In this document: in pieces, positions 34,268 to 43,300 of the stretch
How positions within the stretch are numbered: position 1 is the first letter of the stretch
How the letters are laid out: every line of letters starts with the position of its first letter
Assembly: GCF_001592965.1 (NCBI RefSeq)
Contig: NZ_LRPC01000012.1
Location: 1-64,000 of the forward strand
Reading direction: 5' to 3'
Source of the DNA: Roseivirga spongicola
GTDB taxonomy: Bacteria; Bacteroidota; Bacteroidia; Cytophagales; Cyclobacteriaceae
Length of the DNA: 64,000 nt
Made by a program: the position numbers and the translations under genes
Notes under the pieces: generated by a model
Told to the model about the DNA's origin: nothing
The model's input: only the letters and a program-made list of their open reading frames with translations
The model's database searches: none

Positions 34268-34831
34268 TTAAACTCTATCTATTGTTCTTCTTTGGCCGAG
34301 ATCTCGGAACTTAGATGGGGTAAGTCCTGTCACTTTTTTGAACTGAGCAGAGAGGTACTGGCCGCTGTTGTATTCCAGCAAATCGGCAATTTCTGCCAGG
34401 CTCATTTGGTCGTAAACCAAGAGCTCTTTCGCCTTTTCAATTTTCTGTAGGGTAATGTATTGGCCAATGGTCTTTCCTTCAATACTGGAAAAGAGGTCGT
34501 TGAGATATGAATAATCGAGCTGTAGTTCTCTGGTAAGGAAGGACGAAAAATTCTCATTACTTCCTTTTCTTCCGCTCTGGTGGTGGATTTCTCGAATGAT
34601 TGCTGTTTTGATGAGCTCCACTTTTTGACTTTTGTCATCATCGAGCAAATCGAACCCCTTCTGTTTTAGTTCCGATCTGAGTTCGGTAAGTGCTTGGTTG
34701 CTTAGGTCGTCTTCCAGCTCAATAGACCCCAAATCTACCCTGCGGACTTTCAGATTGCCCGTTTCATTCAAAATCTGTTCAACCACCATTACACAGCGAT
34801 TGCAAACCATGTGTTTAACAGAGAGTTTCAT
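34268..34831 (-). CDS. AraC-family regulator with N-terminal HMA-like CxxC domain
   Basis: A 187-residue regulator. ATG 34831 gives MKLSVKHMVCNRCVMVVEQI, an HMA-like ferredoxin fold with CNRC at residues 10-13, followed by an AraC HTH domain (about 90-180, LQKIEKAKELLVYDQMSLAE and QYLSAQFKKVTGLTPSKFRD). It has the size and layout of the metal-responsive AraC regulators of Bacteroidota copper islands. Metal binding by the CxxC probably alters DNA binding (inference). It is the last gene of the efflux operon. Confidence 0.85.
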   Translation of the reverse strand: MKLSVKHMVCNRCVMVVEQILNETGNLKVRRVDLGSIELEDDLSNQALTELRSELKQKGFDLLDDDKSQKVELIKTAIIREIHHQSGRKGSNENFSSFLTRELQLDYSYLNDLFSSIEGKTIGQYITLQKIEKAKELLVYDQMSLAEIADLLEYNSGQYLSAQFKKVTGLTPSKFRDLGQRRTIDRV

Positions 34832-34856
34832 TGGTCTCTTTTTTCTGGGAGTATAT

Positions 34857-34890
34857 AAGGCATGCCGTAGCTCAACCTCCGACATGCCTT
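34857..34890. terminator. Hairpin between the DUF3347 gene and the AraC regulator
   Basis: aaggcatgccg (34857-34867) pairs with cgacatgcctt (34880-34890) with one mismatch. There is no strong T-run on the minus strand, so it may attenuate more than fully stop transcription into the regulator gene. Confidence 0.4.
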
Positions 34891-34897
34891 TTATAGT

Positions 34898-35359
34898 TTA
34901 TTGAATCACTTCTTCTACACTTCCGCAGTGAAGCATTAAGTCTCCAAAGTATGGATTGTTCACTTCTTCTTCAGCAGCTAACCAGTAAGCTCCTTGGTTA
35001 TTGAAAGCCATTGGGCAGTACTGCTTGTAAAGTGGGGTTTCATTATTGTTGGCTTTCACTACTTCATACATTTCCATTGAAAGCGTTTCAAAAGCCTGAC
35101 GCTGAATTTTTACATCAGAAGTATTGGCAATGGTTTCTAATGAGCTGTCCAGTTTCTGATTTGAATTGCTTTTTAAGAAAGCTTTGGCTGCTTTGCTCGC
35201 TTCTGCCGCATCGGTTTTCACCAGAGCATCTTTAATGGCCAGATAAGATTCTACCGGATTTGCAGATTCTGTTGCTGTTTCCTGTTTCGTTTCTTTTGCG
35301 CCAGATCCGCAAGAAGTAAGTATTAGAGTTAGTCCTAAAAGTGCTATTAGCTTTTTCAT
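34898..35359 (-). CDS. DUF3347 lipoprotein
   Basis: A 153-residue lipoprotein (lipobox LTSC, Cys17). DUF3347 covers the rest, with helices PVESYLAIKDALVKTDAAEA and the conserved end LYKQYCPMAFNNQGAYWLAA and NPYFGDLMLHCGSVEE. CPM and LHC give Cys, Met and His residues suited to copper. The same domain is fused to the C-terminus of the CusB-like adaptor encoded 19 bases upstream, so the free copy probably acts as a soluble or lipid-anchored metal carrier to the pump. Confidence 0.88.
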   Translation of the reverse strand: MKKLIALLGLTLILTSCGSGAKETKQETATESANPVESYLAIKDALVKTDAAEASKAAKAFLKSNSNQKLDSSLETIANTSDVKIQRQAFETLSMEMYEVVKANNNETPLYKQYCPMAFNNQGAYWLAAEEEVNNPYFGDLMLHCGSVEEVIQ

Positions 35360-35378
35360 TGTACAGGTATTATATCGA

Positions 35379-37139
35379 TTAATTGTTTTCTATGGTGTAT
35401 TCTACATTTCCACAGTGGAGCATCATGTCTCCGAAATATGGATTGATAATTTCTTCGTCCATTGATACCCAGGTGGCTCCTTTGTCATCATTAGCCATTG
35501 GGCAATACTGAACGTAAAGCATGTTTTCTCCTGAGTTGCCAAATGAGTCGAGCGCATTGATCAGTGCCTTAGAGAGGTTGATAAACTGAAGTCGCTGCTC
35601 GTCTCTATCGTCAGAGTTGTTGATTTTTTCTAGGCTTTCTTCCATGGGAGTCAGCAGTGCCATCCAGTGGATATGAGCATCACCCTGAACCAAACTCATG
35701 TCTACCTTGGAAAGTGACGCTTTCACCTTTTCTGCCTGGTCTCTGATTGGTCGTGCATTGCCTTCTACCATGGCATCTTTGAGAGGAATGTAGGCTTTGG
35801 CCACAGCGTTAAGCTGATTTTGGAAAGCCTTTGAAGTGCTAGATTTGAAATCATTAACCTGAGGAATTTCAACCTCTTTGAATCCCGTTTCGGGTGACTT
35901 ACTATTTGAAGATGGGGTCATCATGCTGATTTTACCCTTGAGCTGAGACTCAGCATCTAGTGTAAAGGCTCCGTTGGTTACCACTTCTTCTCCTGCAGAT
36001 AGGCCTGATAGCACTTGGTAATTATTTCCTATAGCTTCTCCGAGTTCTACCTCGCGGAGCTCAAAGCTATTTTCATCGTCTGACTTTACGTAAGTGACTG
36101 ATCTTTTGCCTGTCCATAGTACGGCAGACCTCGGTATGACTAGATCTGCATTTTGAGAGGTGCTCAATTGGGCCTTAATGAACATGTCTGGCTTGAGTGT
36201 TTCGTTGCGGTTTCTTACATCGGTCCTTACCTCAATAATTCTGCTGTTAGCTTCAACTGAAGGTGAAATAAAGCTAACGGTAGACTCATAAACCGTTGGA
36301 CTGCCATTCGGTTTGAATTGAATCTTATCTCCAATTTTCACCTTGCTCAGATCCTTTTCATACACTTCAAATACTGCCCAAACCGTAGATAAATCGGCTA
36401 TCTGGTAAAGGGTTTGCCCTTGCATAAGGTGGGCACCATTATTAGCGAGCTTTTTGGTAATTACTCCATTGTAATTTGAGAGCAGATCGAAGTTTTGCAT
36501 CACTTCTCCAGACTCCTCAATCTGTTTGATCTGTTCATCAGTGACTTTCCAGTACTTGAGCTTTCTGCGTGCAGCTTCAAGCAAAGTTGGGTTAGTGTTC
36601 GAAAGCTTTTTGGCTTCAAGTAACTCGTTTTGGGCAGCCACTAATTCTGGAGAATAAATAGAGGCTACTCTTTCACCTTTTCTTACATATTCGCCCTCAA
36701 AGTCTTTGTAGAGCTTTTCTATTCTTCCTGGGAAATGGGTGGTTTGAGATTGAACTAAACGTTGGTCAGCTTTTATCCGGCCATTTAGAACCAAAGTGGC
36801 ATCTGCATTGAGGCTTCCCACAGTTTGAGTTTGAATATTGGCCAGCGCTATTGCCGAATTAGACATTTTCAAAACCCTCGGATTGTCGTCTTGGGCGGCA
36901 TCTGCTACAGGAATCAAATCCATGCCACAGAAAGGGCAGGAGCCAGGCTCTTCTTGCCGAACTTGTGGGTGCATAGAACAGGTCCATAGGCCTGCTTCGT
37001 TATGCTCACGACTGTGTTCAGCAGAAAGAGATTCTGCCTGATTTTTAGCGCTGTTTCCGCCAAAGAGAATCGCGCCAAGGGCTAGTCCTATCACTAGTGT
37101 TCCCAGCACGGTGTATATCGTTTTTTTATCCAGTTGCAT
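35379..37139 (-). CDS. CusB-type RND periplasmic adaptor with heavy-metal-binding and DUF3347 domains
   Basis: A 586-residue membrane-fusion protein: a membrane anchor (about 8-28), a heavy-metal-binding domain WTCSMHPQVRQEEPGSCPFC (about 52-71), a barrel-sandwich and hairpin adaptor core (about 100-410, FEGEYVRKGERVASIYSPEL, NNGAHLMQGQTLYQIADLST) and a C-terminal DUF3347 (about 440-582, YVQYCPMANDDKGATWVSMD and NPYFGDMMLHCGN). It links the inner-membrane pump to TolC and probably hands metal to it. The adaptor plus DUF3347 fusion is common in Bacteroidota metal islands. Copper or silver is the likely substrate by family. Confidence 0.93.
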   Translation of the reverse strand: MQLDKKTIYTVLGTLVIGLALGAILFGGNSAKNQAESLSAEHSREHNEAGLWTCSMHPQVRQEEPGSCPFCGMDLIPVADAAQDDNPRVLKMSNSAIALANIQTQTVGSLNADATLVLNGRIKADQRLVQSQTTHFPGRIEKLYKDFEGEYVRKGERVASIYSPELVAAQNELLEAKKLSNTNPTLLEAARRKLKYWKVTDEQIKQIEESGEVMQNFDLLSNYNGVITKKLANNGAHLMQGQTLYQIADLSTVWAVFEVYEKDLSKVKIGDKIQFKPNGSPTVYESTVSFISPSVEANSRIIEVRTDVRNRNETLKPDMFIKAQLSTSQNADLVIPRSAVLWTGKRSVTYVKSDDENSFELREVELGEAIGNNYQVLSGLSAGEEVVTNGAFTLDAESQLKGKISMMTPSSNSKSPETGFKEVEIPQVNDFKSSTSKAFQNQLNAVAKAYIPLKDAMVEGNARPIRDQAEKVKASLSKVDMSLVQGDAHIHWMALLTPMEESLEKINNSDDRDEQRLQFINLSKALINALDSFGNSGENMLYVQYCPMANDDKGATWVSMDEEIINPYFGDMMLHCGNVEYTIENN

Positions 37140-37141
37140 GA

Positions 37142-38350
37142 CTAGAAATTAATTTTTGCTGTTTTTATCATCGATTGATCACCGGCCTGAGTCCAGGCCA
37201 TGTAGACATCATCACCATTGCTGGTGATTACCGGAAAACCACTGGCTCTTTCGGCTGTGGTTTCTGCCACTGTCATTTTGTTAATCAGTGCGCCTGAGTT
37301 GTCGTATTCCGCTAGCATAATGGAGGCTTTTTCATCAGCATTGTCCATCCAGCTTACCAGTACATGTCCGTTGTTTAGAGTAGTGGTTCCAACCCTTCCA
37401 CTCGTATTCACTTGGCTTACCATCACAGGTTCACCAAAATTGGCACCACCATCTTTTGAGAAAGCTAGTTTCACTTCTGGCGTTCCGCCTTTAGCCATAA
37501 ACCATGCTACGGCTACATTATTCCCCTTGGCTGTAACCGAAGGGCCATTCACTGGGCAGGCAGGCATTTCCCACAACTCTACCATTAATGGTTTGGGTTG
37601 AGTCCATTCACCATCTACCAATCTCACTACCGACATATCCCTGATTTCGTTTTTAGATCGGTCTCTGTAAATAACCACTATGCCCTCGTCTGTCTGAGCT
37701 GCTGTGGTTTGGCAACAATCACAAACCCTGTCGTCTAACTCCCATTCTTCCAAAGCATTTCCATTCTTATCGAAAATAGCTGCTCTCAAAGACATTGGTC
37801 CACCACCATGGCCGCCATGACTTTCTTCTCCTTCCACTTTGGTGTTTCTGCCATCTAACCAAGTCATAAATGTTCTCTGGTCAGAAAGGGGAAGCATGGT
37901 GACGAAGCCATGTTCTGCGGCAATTCCATCTGTATGTGGAATAAATGAGTCGCTCCACTCACTACCGTTATTGGCAGACATCGCTACTCGCACATCATAG
38001 TCGAAAGTGCCTTTGTCGCTTTTCTGCAACCAATGGGCTGCCATGTGGCTATTGTTCTCAATTACCGATGGAAAATCCGCCCAGTTGACAAACCAATTGT
38101 CGCCTTCTGCTATCAATTTCGGTGCTCCCCATTGCTCGTTCTCCAACTTGGTAAAGTAGAGCTTGGCTACCTTTTCAGGAGTTCTTTCAACATAAGAAAG
38201 GAAGGTTTCTCCCTTGCTGTTGGTGAATAGTCTTGGTAGGCTGCTTGGGTTATCAGTTTGTAAGACAATTTCCTGAACCGGTTGAGGGGGCTGATCTTTG
38301 CATGATGCTAAGAGCGCCATGGACAAAACAATTGTTAGTAGTTTTTTCAT
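37142..38350 (-). CDS. BNR/sialidase-like beta-propeller lipoprotein with Cys/His clusters
   Basis: A 402-residue lipoprotein (lipobox LLASC, Cys17). The body resembles BNR/sialidase propellers (AMSANNGSEWSDSF, AFSKDGGANFGEPVMVSQ, YMAWTQAGDQSMIKTAKI). The catalytic Arg/Tyr/Glu set of true sialidases is not evident. A loop HGGHGGGP (H178, H181) and a cluster VCDCCQ (C210, C212, C213), plus EMPACPVNG, could bind metal. It overlaps tolC by four bases and lies two bases from the adaptor gene, inside the efflux operon, so a metal-related role is more likely than sugar cleavage. Confidence 0.75.
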   Translation of the reverse strand: MKKLLTIVLSMALLASCKDQPPQPVQEIVLQTDNPSSLPRLFTNSKGETFLSYVERTPEKVAKLYFTKLENEQWGAPKLIAEGDNWFVNWADFPSVIENNSHMAAHWLQKSDKGTFDYDVRVAMSANNGSEWSDSFIPHTDGIAAEHGFVTMLPLSDQRTFMTWLDGRNTKVEGEESHGGHGGGPMSLRAAIFDKNGNALEEWELDDRVCDCCQTTAAQTDEGIVVIYRDRSKNEIRDMSVVRLVDGEWTQPKPLMVELWEMPACPVNGPSVTAKGNNVAVAWFMAKGGTPEVKLAFSKDGGANFGEPVMVSQVNTSGRVGTTTLNNGHVLVSWMDNADEKASIMLAEYDNSGALINKMTVAETTAERASGFPVITSNGDDVYMAWTQAGDQSMIKTAKINF

Positions 38351-39582
38351 GGTTTGATAGTTAAAAAGTTTCCGGTTAAATATCTCTTTTGAAGCCAGGC
38401 CTGATGCTGCTTGGTCATGGCTTTTACCTGAGCTATTTGAAGTTGTAAGAGCTGCTGCTGTGTCATTAGCAGTTCTTCAAAATTGCTGCTGTTGTTGCTG
38501 TACTCACTGGTGAGCACGTTAAGAAGGGAACGCGTGTTTCGAATTTCCCTCTCATAAAGTTCTAATTCCCTACTTGAAGTGCTTTCTAAGTACTCCGCTT
38601 TTACCCATTGATTCTTGATGTCGTTTTGAATTCTCTCATTTTGAAGGGATAGACTTTCTTTAACAAGCTCAGTCTCTTTGATAAGCGACCTGTTCTTTTT
38701 ACCGAAAACGGGTAGGCTCAACGATACCATAGGCATGAGTGCATCTTTACCGTTATCTGCCATCGTCATATCCTTGCGCTCACTGATCAGAACATAGTCT
38801 AGGCCTACACCAATGTTGGGTCTACGTTTCAATTCTACCAGTTTCAATTGAGTATCTGCTCCAGCAATGTCCTTCTGATTGGCCTTGATTTTCGGGTTAT
38901 TCGCCAATGCAGAATCAAGACTGGAAGTGATAGTGTGCTCGGGCAATGGATTGCTAATATCTACCTCGCTGTCTACAGAGCGGTTCAAATAAGTGTTGAA
39001 GTCGCTCACCAAGGGCTTTCTCTTTAGTTCAAGCAGCTCCAGGTTGGTAGCGGCATCCTCAATTTTAATCTGAATCCGAATCAGATCGGCCAATGAAGTT
39101 AGGTTAGATTCGTACTTGGTTTTGGCTATTGGTTCGTAAGTTTTGAGCAGTCTAAGGTTTTCCCTCTTTAGCTCAATCTCTTGTTCCAGTTCGGATAGCA
39201 TCAACCAGGTTTCCGAAACCTTGAGGAATAGGCTGTTTCTGGCCTCTTCGAATTCAGCAAATCTGGCTTCAGCCATTTTTACCGCCAAGTCTTCTCGTGC
39301 GGAGTTGGTGCCCATCCATGGGAACATTTGGTTCAGCGAAATTCTCAATCTTTGCGCCCCCACTCTGGTCTCAACCGGAGAAACAAAGACTCCAAAGCTG
39401 ACTGTTGGATCTGGCAAAGCACCTTGCTGATCTACTCTTTCCAGAGCTGCCAGGTACTGGGTGAACTTGGCTTTTAGTGCAGGATTGTTTTCAGCAGCCA
39501 ACTGCCAATAATCTTCCAGCGACTGTGCCGAAAGACCCATTGCCGTAAAGCTTAGAATGAAAAGTATTACATATTTCTTCAT
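38347..39582 (-). CDS. TolC-family outer membrane efflux protein
   Basis: A 411-residue outer-membrane channel subunit with a signal peptide (1-19). Two copies of the OEP domain are visible, each with long helices: LEDYWQLAAENNPALKAKFT near the start, and DSALANNPKIKANQKDIAG at the beginning of the second half. It would form the trimeric channel for the CusBA-type pump encoded by the adjacent genes. It overlaps both neighbours by 4 bases (ATGA), so expression is tightly coupled. Confidence 0.92.
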   Translation of the reverse strand: MKKYVILFILSFTAMGLSAQSLEDYWQLAAENNPALKAKFTQYLAALERVDQQGALPDPTVSFGVFVSPVETRVGAQRLRISLNQMFPWMGTNSAREDLAVKMAEARFAEFEEARNSLFLKVSETWLMLSELEQEIELKRENLRLLKTYEPIAKTKYESNLTSLADLIRIQIKIEDAATNLELLELKRKPLVSDFNTYLNRSVDSEVDISNPLPEHTITSSLDSALANNPKIKANQKDIAGADTQLKLVELKRRPNIGVGLDYVLISERKDMTMADNGKDALMPMVSLSLPVFGKKNRSLIKETELVKESLSLQNERIQNDIKNQWVKAEYLESTSSRELELYEREIRNTRSLLNVLTSEYSNNSSNFEELLMTQQQLLQLQIAQVKAMTKQHQAWLQKRYLTGNFLTIKP

Positions 39583-40310
39583 GGCTGTGCTGCTTTAGGT
39601 AAATAAATCTTCCAGTTCCCATCAATTTGAAGGTCGTCTACATGTCCCATGAGTGATCCATCTGCTGTTATGAAGTGCAGATGTAGGAAACTCCCATGAT
39701 GGGTGAAAACGCCCTGATGGTTCTTCGAATAGAAGCCAATAATTTCCACCTTCTGACTTTCCAAAACTCCTGTTCTTCCTGACTCTTTGTAGGCCTGATG
39801 GTTCTGTTCTTCGGCCAGTGAGGCATTAATAATATGCCAGTTTAGGATTTTAGGATTGGCTTCAATTTTAAAAGGGATTACATCGTTGGCATTTAGGTTG
39901 GATGTCTCAGCCTGATCTTCAATCACTGACTCTAGCGATTTCAGATCAACCGTTTCATTCATTTCCACTTCCTGCCAATCCTCTACTTCAGTAGTGACTA
40001 AAAGTGCTGCCCCAAAAGCATTTGAGTTTTGAACCAGAATGCTATCAGGATTAGCAACTGATGTAATCACTTCACCTTGAGTGATGAGTATTTCGCCTTG
40101 CAAGCCTTCCATGGCCCCAAGGCCATAACTGTTCTTGCCTAACTGCAAATCATTCAGGTTTACCCTGGCCTGCAACTGATTTTGCTGCATAATCTCTATT
40201 AGCTTTCCATAAACTTGATAGGAGATTTTTACCGACTTCTGTTCGCCTTGACAACCAAGGAGAAGGAAGAAAGCCATAAGCGTTATATGTCTTTTATTGA
40301 TCGATTTCAT
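39579..40310 (-). CDS. Acetolactate-decarboxylase-fold lipoprotein in the efflux operon
   Basis: A 243-residue lipoprotein. ATG 40310 (overlapping the pump's stop as ATGA) gives a lipobox LLGC at Cys20. The mature domain matches alpha-acetolactate decarboxylase: YQVYGKLIEIMQQNQLQARV, DLQLGKNSYGLGAMEGLQGE, VEIIGFYSKNHQGVF and the zinc motif LHLHFITADG...MGHVDDLQ with H210, H212 and H223 in the places of the enzyme's three zinc His. The enzyme's conserved active-site Arg region reads KILNWHIINA here, so catalysis is doubtful. In this setting it may bind metal. No other acetoin genes are nearby. Confidence 0.75.
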   Translation of the reverse strand: MKSINKRHITLMAFFLLLGCQGEQKSVKISYQVYGKLIEIMQQNQLQARVNLNDLQLGKNSYGLGAMEGLQGEILITQGEVITSVANPDSILVQNSNAFGAALLVTTEVEDWQEVEMNETVDLKSLESVIEDQAETSNLNANDVIPFKIEANPKILNWHIINASLAEEQNHQAYKESGRTGVLESQKVEIIGFYSKNHQGVFTHHGSFLHLHFITADGSLMGHVDDLQIDGNWKIYLPKAAQP

Positions 40311-43300
40311 TCTTCTTGATATTTCAACTGTATCTCTTTGTAGGAGGCGTAAAGCACAGGAACTACAAAAAGTGTGATCAAAGCAATGAGCATTCCCCCG
40401 AAAGAAGGAATAGCCATAGGTACCATCACATCGGAGCCACGGCCGGTGCTGGTCAAAATAGGTAACAAAGCCAGTAGTGTAGTGGCTGTAGTCATTAAAC
40501 ATGGGCGAACTCTCTTCTTGCCTGCTTCGATTACTGCCTCTCTGATTTGTGTTTTATCATTTGGTTGGTTTTCTCTGAAAGACTGACCCAGATAAGTTGC
40601 CATCAAAACACCATCATCCGTAGCTATTCCAAATAGCGCGATAAAACCTACCCAAACAGCCACACTAAGGTTGATTGGGTGTATTTGAAATAAATCTCGC
40701 AGGTTAGTTCCGAATAGGTTGAAATTCAGGAAGCCGTCCTGGCCATATAGCCAAAGCATAAGGAAGCCGCCACCAAAAGCAACTGCTACACCACTAAACA
40801 CCATTAGTGAAACAGGAACTGATTTGAACTGGAAGTACAAAATCAAGAAGATGATGATCAGCACAATCGGAATTACAATGCTCAGCCTCGCTTCCGCCCT
40901 GATTTGATTCTGATAGCTTCCGGCAAATTCATAGGAAATTCCCGCAGGTAATTTCAGCTCACCAGTCGAGATTTTTTCATCGATGAGCCTTTGCACATCT
41001 TGTACTACCTGCACTTCTGCTTGCCCGGCTTGCTTATCGAAAATCACATAGCCCACTAGGAAAGTGTCTTCGCTTTTGATCATTTGAGGCCCACGGGTGT
41101 ATTCAATTTCAGCAACCTCACTCAAAGGGATGTTTCTGTTTCCAGCTATTGGAATAAGGATGTTGTTTAAAGCCTCCGGATTATCCCTCAACTCTCTCGG
41201 GTACCTCACACGGATGGGATAGCGCTCTCTGCCTTCAATAGTTGTGGAGAGTTTCATGCCTCCCACCGCTACTTGCAAATAGTCCTGAACCTGAGAAATG
41301 CTCAACCCATAACGAGCCAGGTTGTCTCTTTTCAGATTGATGAGCAGGTAAGGTTTACCAACTATTCGCTCTGCGAAAACCGCCTGTGCTTTTACCGAAG
41401 GCACCTGTCTTAGAATGTCTTCCAACTCCAGTCCAAAGGCTTCAATAGTAGCTAAATCAGAACCTTTCACCTTAATGCCCATTGGCGCACGCATACCGGT
41501 TTGGAGCATCACCAAGCGGGTTTCGATAGGCTGAAGTTTAGGTGCTGAGGTTACACCCGGAAGGGTAGTGGCCTTTACGATTTCCTGCCAAATATCATCT
41601 GGCGACTGAATTTCGTCCCTCCATTGTCTGAAGAATGAACCGTTTTTATCTGGAACCAGGTCGCCATTTGAATCTCTGATGAATTCTCCATCTTTCACTT
41701 TGAATCTGAGCCTGCGGCCATTTTCATCTGTTTTATATTCACTTTTGTAGTTGATCACATTCTCGTACATGGAAATAGGAGCAGGGTCGAGCGCACTTTC
41801 AGTTCTTCCAAATTTGCCCACTACAGATTCAATTTCAGGAATGCCGGTAACAGCCATGTCGAGCATTTTGAGCACCTCTTTGTTTTGCTCAATGCCAGCA
41901 TGAGGCATAGAGGTTGGCATCAAGAGGAAGGCTCCTTCGTCCAATGCTGGCATAAACTCCTTGCCAATTCCAGGCAGGCTGTGGTTTAGTTTTGAGTAGA
42001 GTTTTGTAGTTCTTGTTTCTTCTCCAAAAGCCTTAGGGATAAAGCCAAATACCTTGTCGAAACCTAGCCAAATGGTTATCCCGAAGAGAACAATGAAAGA
42101 AGGAATAATCAAGAAGAGCTTTCGGTTGTTTAGCGTCCAGTTCAGCAAAGTAGGATAGACATTGATAAAGAGGCTAAATACGCCCAAGGTGAAGCCGATG
42201 ATGATAGCGACAAAGAGAAAATTCAACAATGAACCTCCTTGTACCCCTAAAGGCATCCATTCTTCAGCCAAAAGAATGTTAACAGCCAAAAGCGCGATGA
42301 CTAGTGTAGAATGCTTTAAATAGGAACTCGTTTTCGGTACATAGATTTGAACGAGGTTGCAAATGCCTATACCAATGAGCACAAATGCGGCAAGTGCCTG
42401 TCCATTAAATAAGGCAATCGACCCGACAAGCATCGTTATGGCATTCAGGATGATTCTGAAGTTTTTGTTTTTCGGTCTGAAACCAAAGAACCAGTAAGCC
42501 AAGGTTGGTAGAATCAACAGCGCTACCAAAATGGAGGCAATCAACGCGAAAGTTTTGGTAAATGCCAATGGGCGGAAGAGCTTCCCTTCTGCAGCTTCCA
42601 AGGTAAATACCGGAATGAAACTGACCACCGTTGTCATCACTGCTGTAATGATGGCAGGTGCTACTTCTTTGCTGGCTTCGAAAATCAAATCGACCAGCTT
42701 TTGGTCTTTTTTCATCTCCAGATGTCGGCTTACGTTCTCGGTGAGCACAATCCCCACATCTACCATGGTTCCGATGGCAATGGCAATTCCCGAAAGGGCT
42801 ACAATGTTGGCGTCTACTCCAAAATACCGCATGGCAATAAAGCACATGAGTACAGCTATGGGCAAGAGTGAGGAAATGAGAATGGAAGCCCTCAGGTTCA
42901 TCAGCATGACAATCACTACCACCACCGTGATGATGATTTCAAGAGTCAGTGCTTCCTCTAAAGTGCCAATGGTTTCCTGAATTAGCTGGGTTCTATCATA
43001 GAAAGGAACTATGGTGAGCTTCGATTCAGTGCCATCGGACAAAGTTTTTGAAGGCAGGCCAGCAGCAATCTTCTCAATCTTCTCCTTTACATTCTGAATC
43101 ACCTCCATGGGGTTCGATCCGTATCTGGCTACCACCACACCGCCAACCGCTTCTGCTCCTGATTTATCTAAAGCTCCTCTGCGTGAAGCGGAGCCAAGCG
43201 AAACAAAGGCTACATCCTTCACCCTAATTGGCGTGTTGTTGACGGTTTGGACAACTGCATTCTCCAAGTCTTCCAGACTCTTTACATAACCCAAACCACG

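Noticed and set aside
37142-38350. True sialidase
   Set aside because: The BNR-like repeats are weak, the Arg triad and nucleophilic Tyr are not evident, and the operon is about metal efflux.
40311-40502. Upstream extension of the acetolactate-decarboxylase-fold lipoprotein
   Set aside because: It lies inside the pump gene in another frame, and the ATG at 40310 gives a proper signal peptide and an ATGA overlap.
42405-42980. Overlapping ORFs of about 150 residues within the pump gene
   Set aside because: They are out-of-frame shadows of the GC-richer cusA-type gene, Cys/His-rich by frame shift and without recognisable domains.
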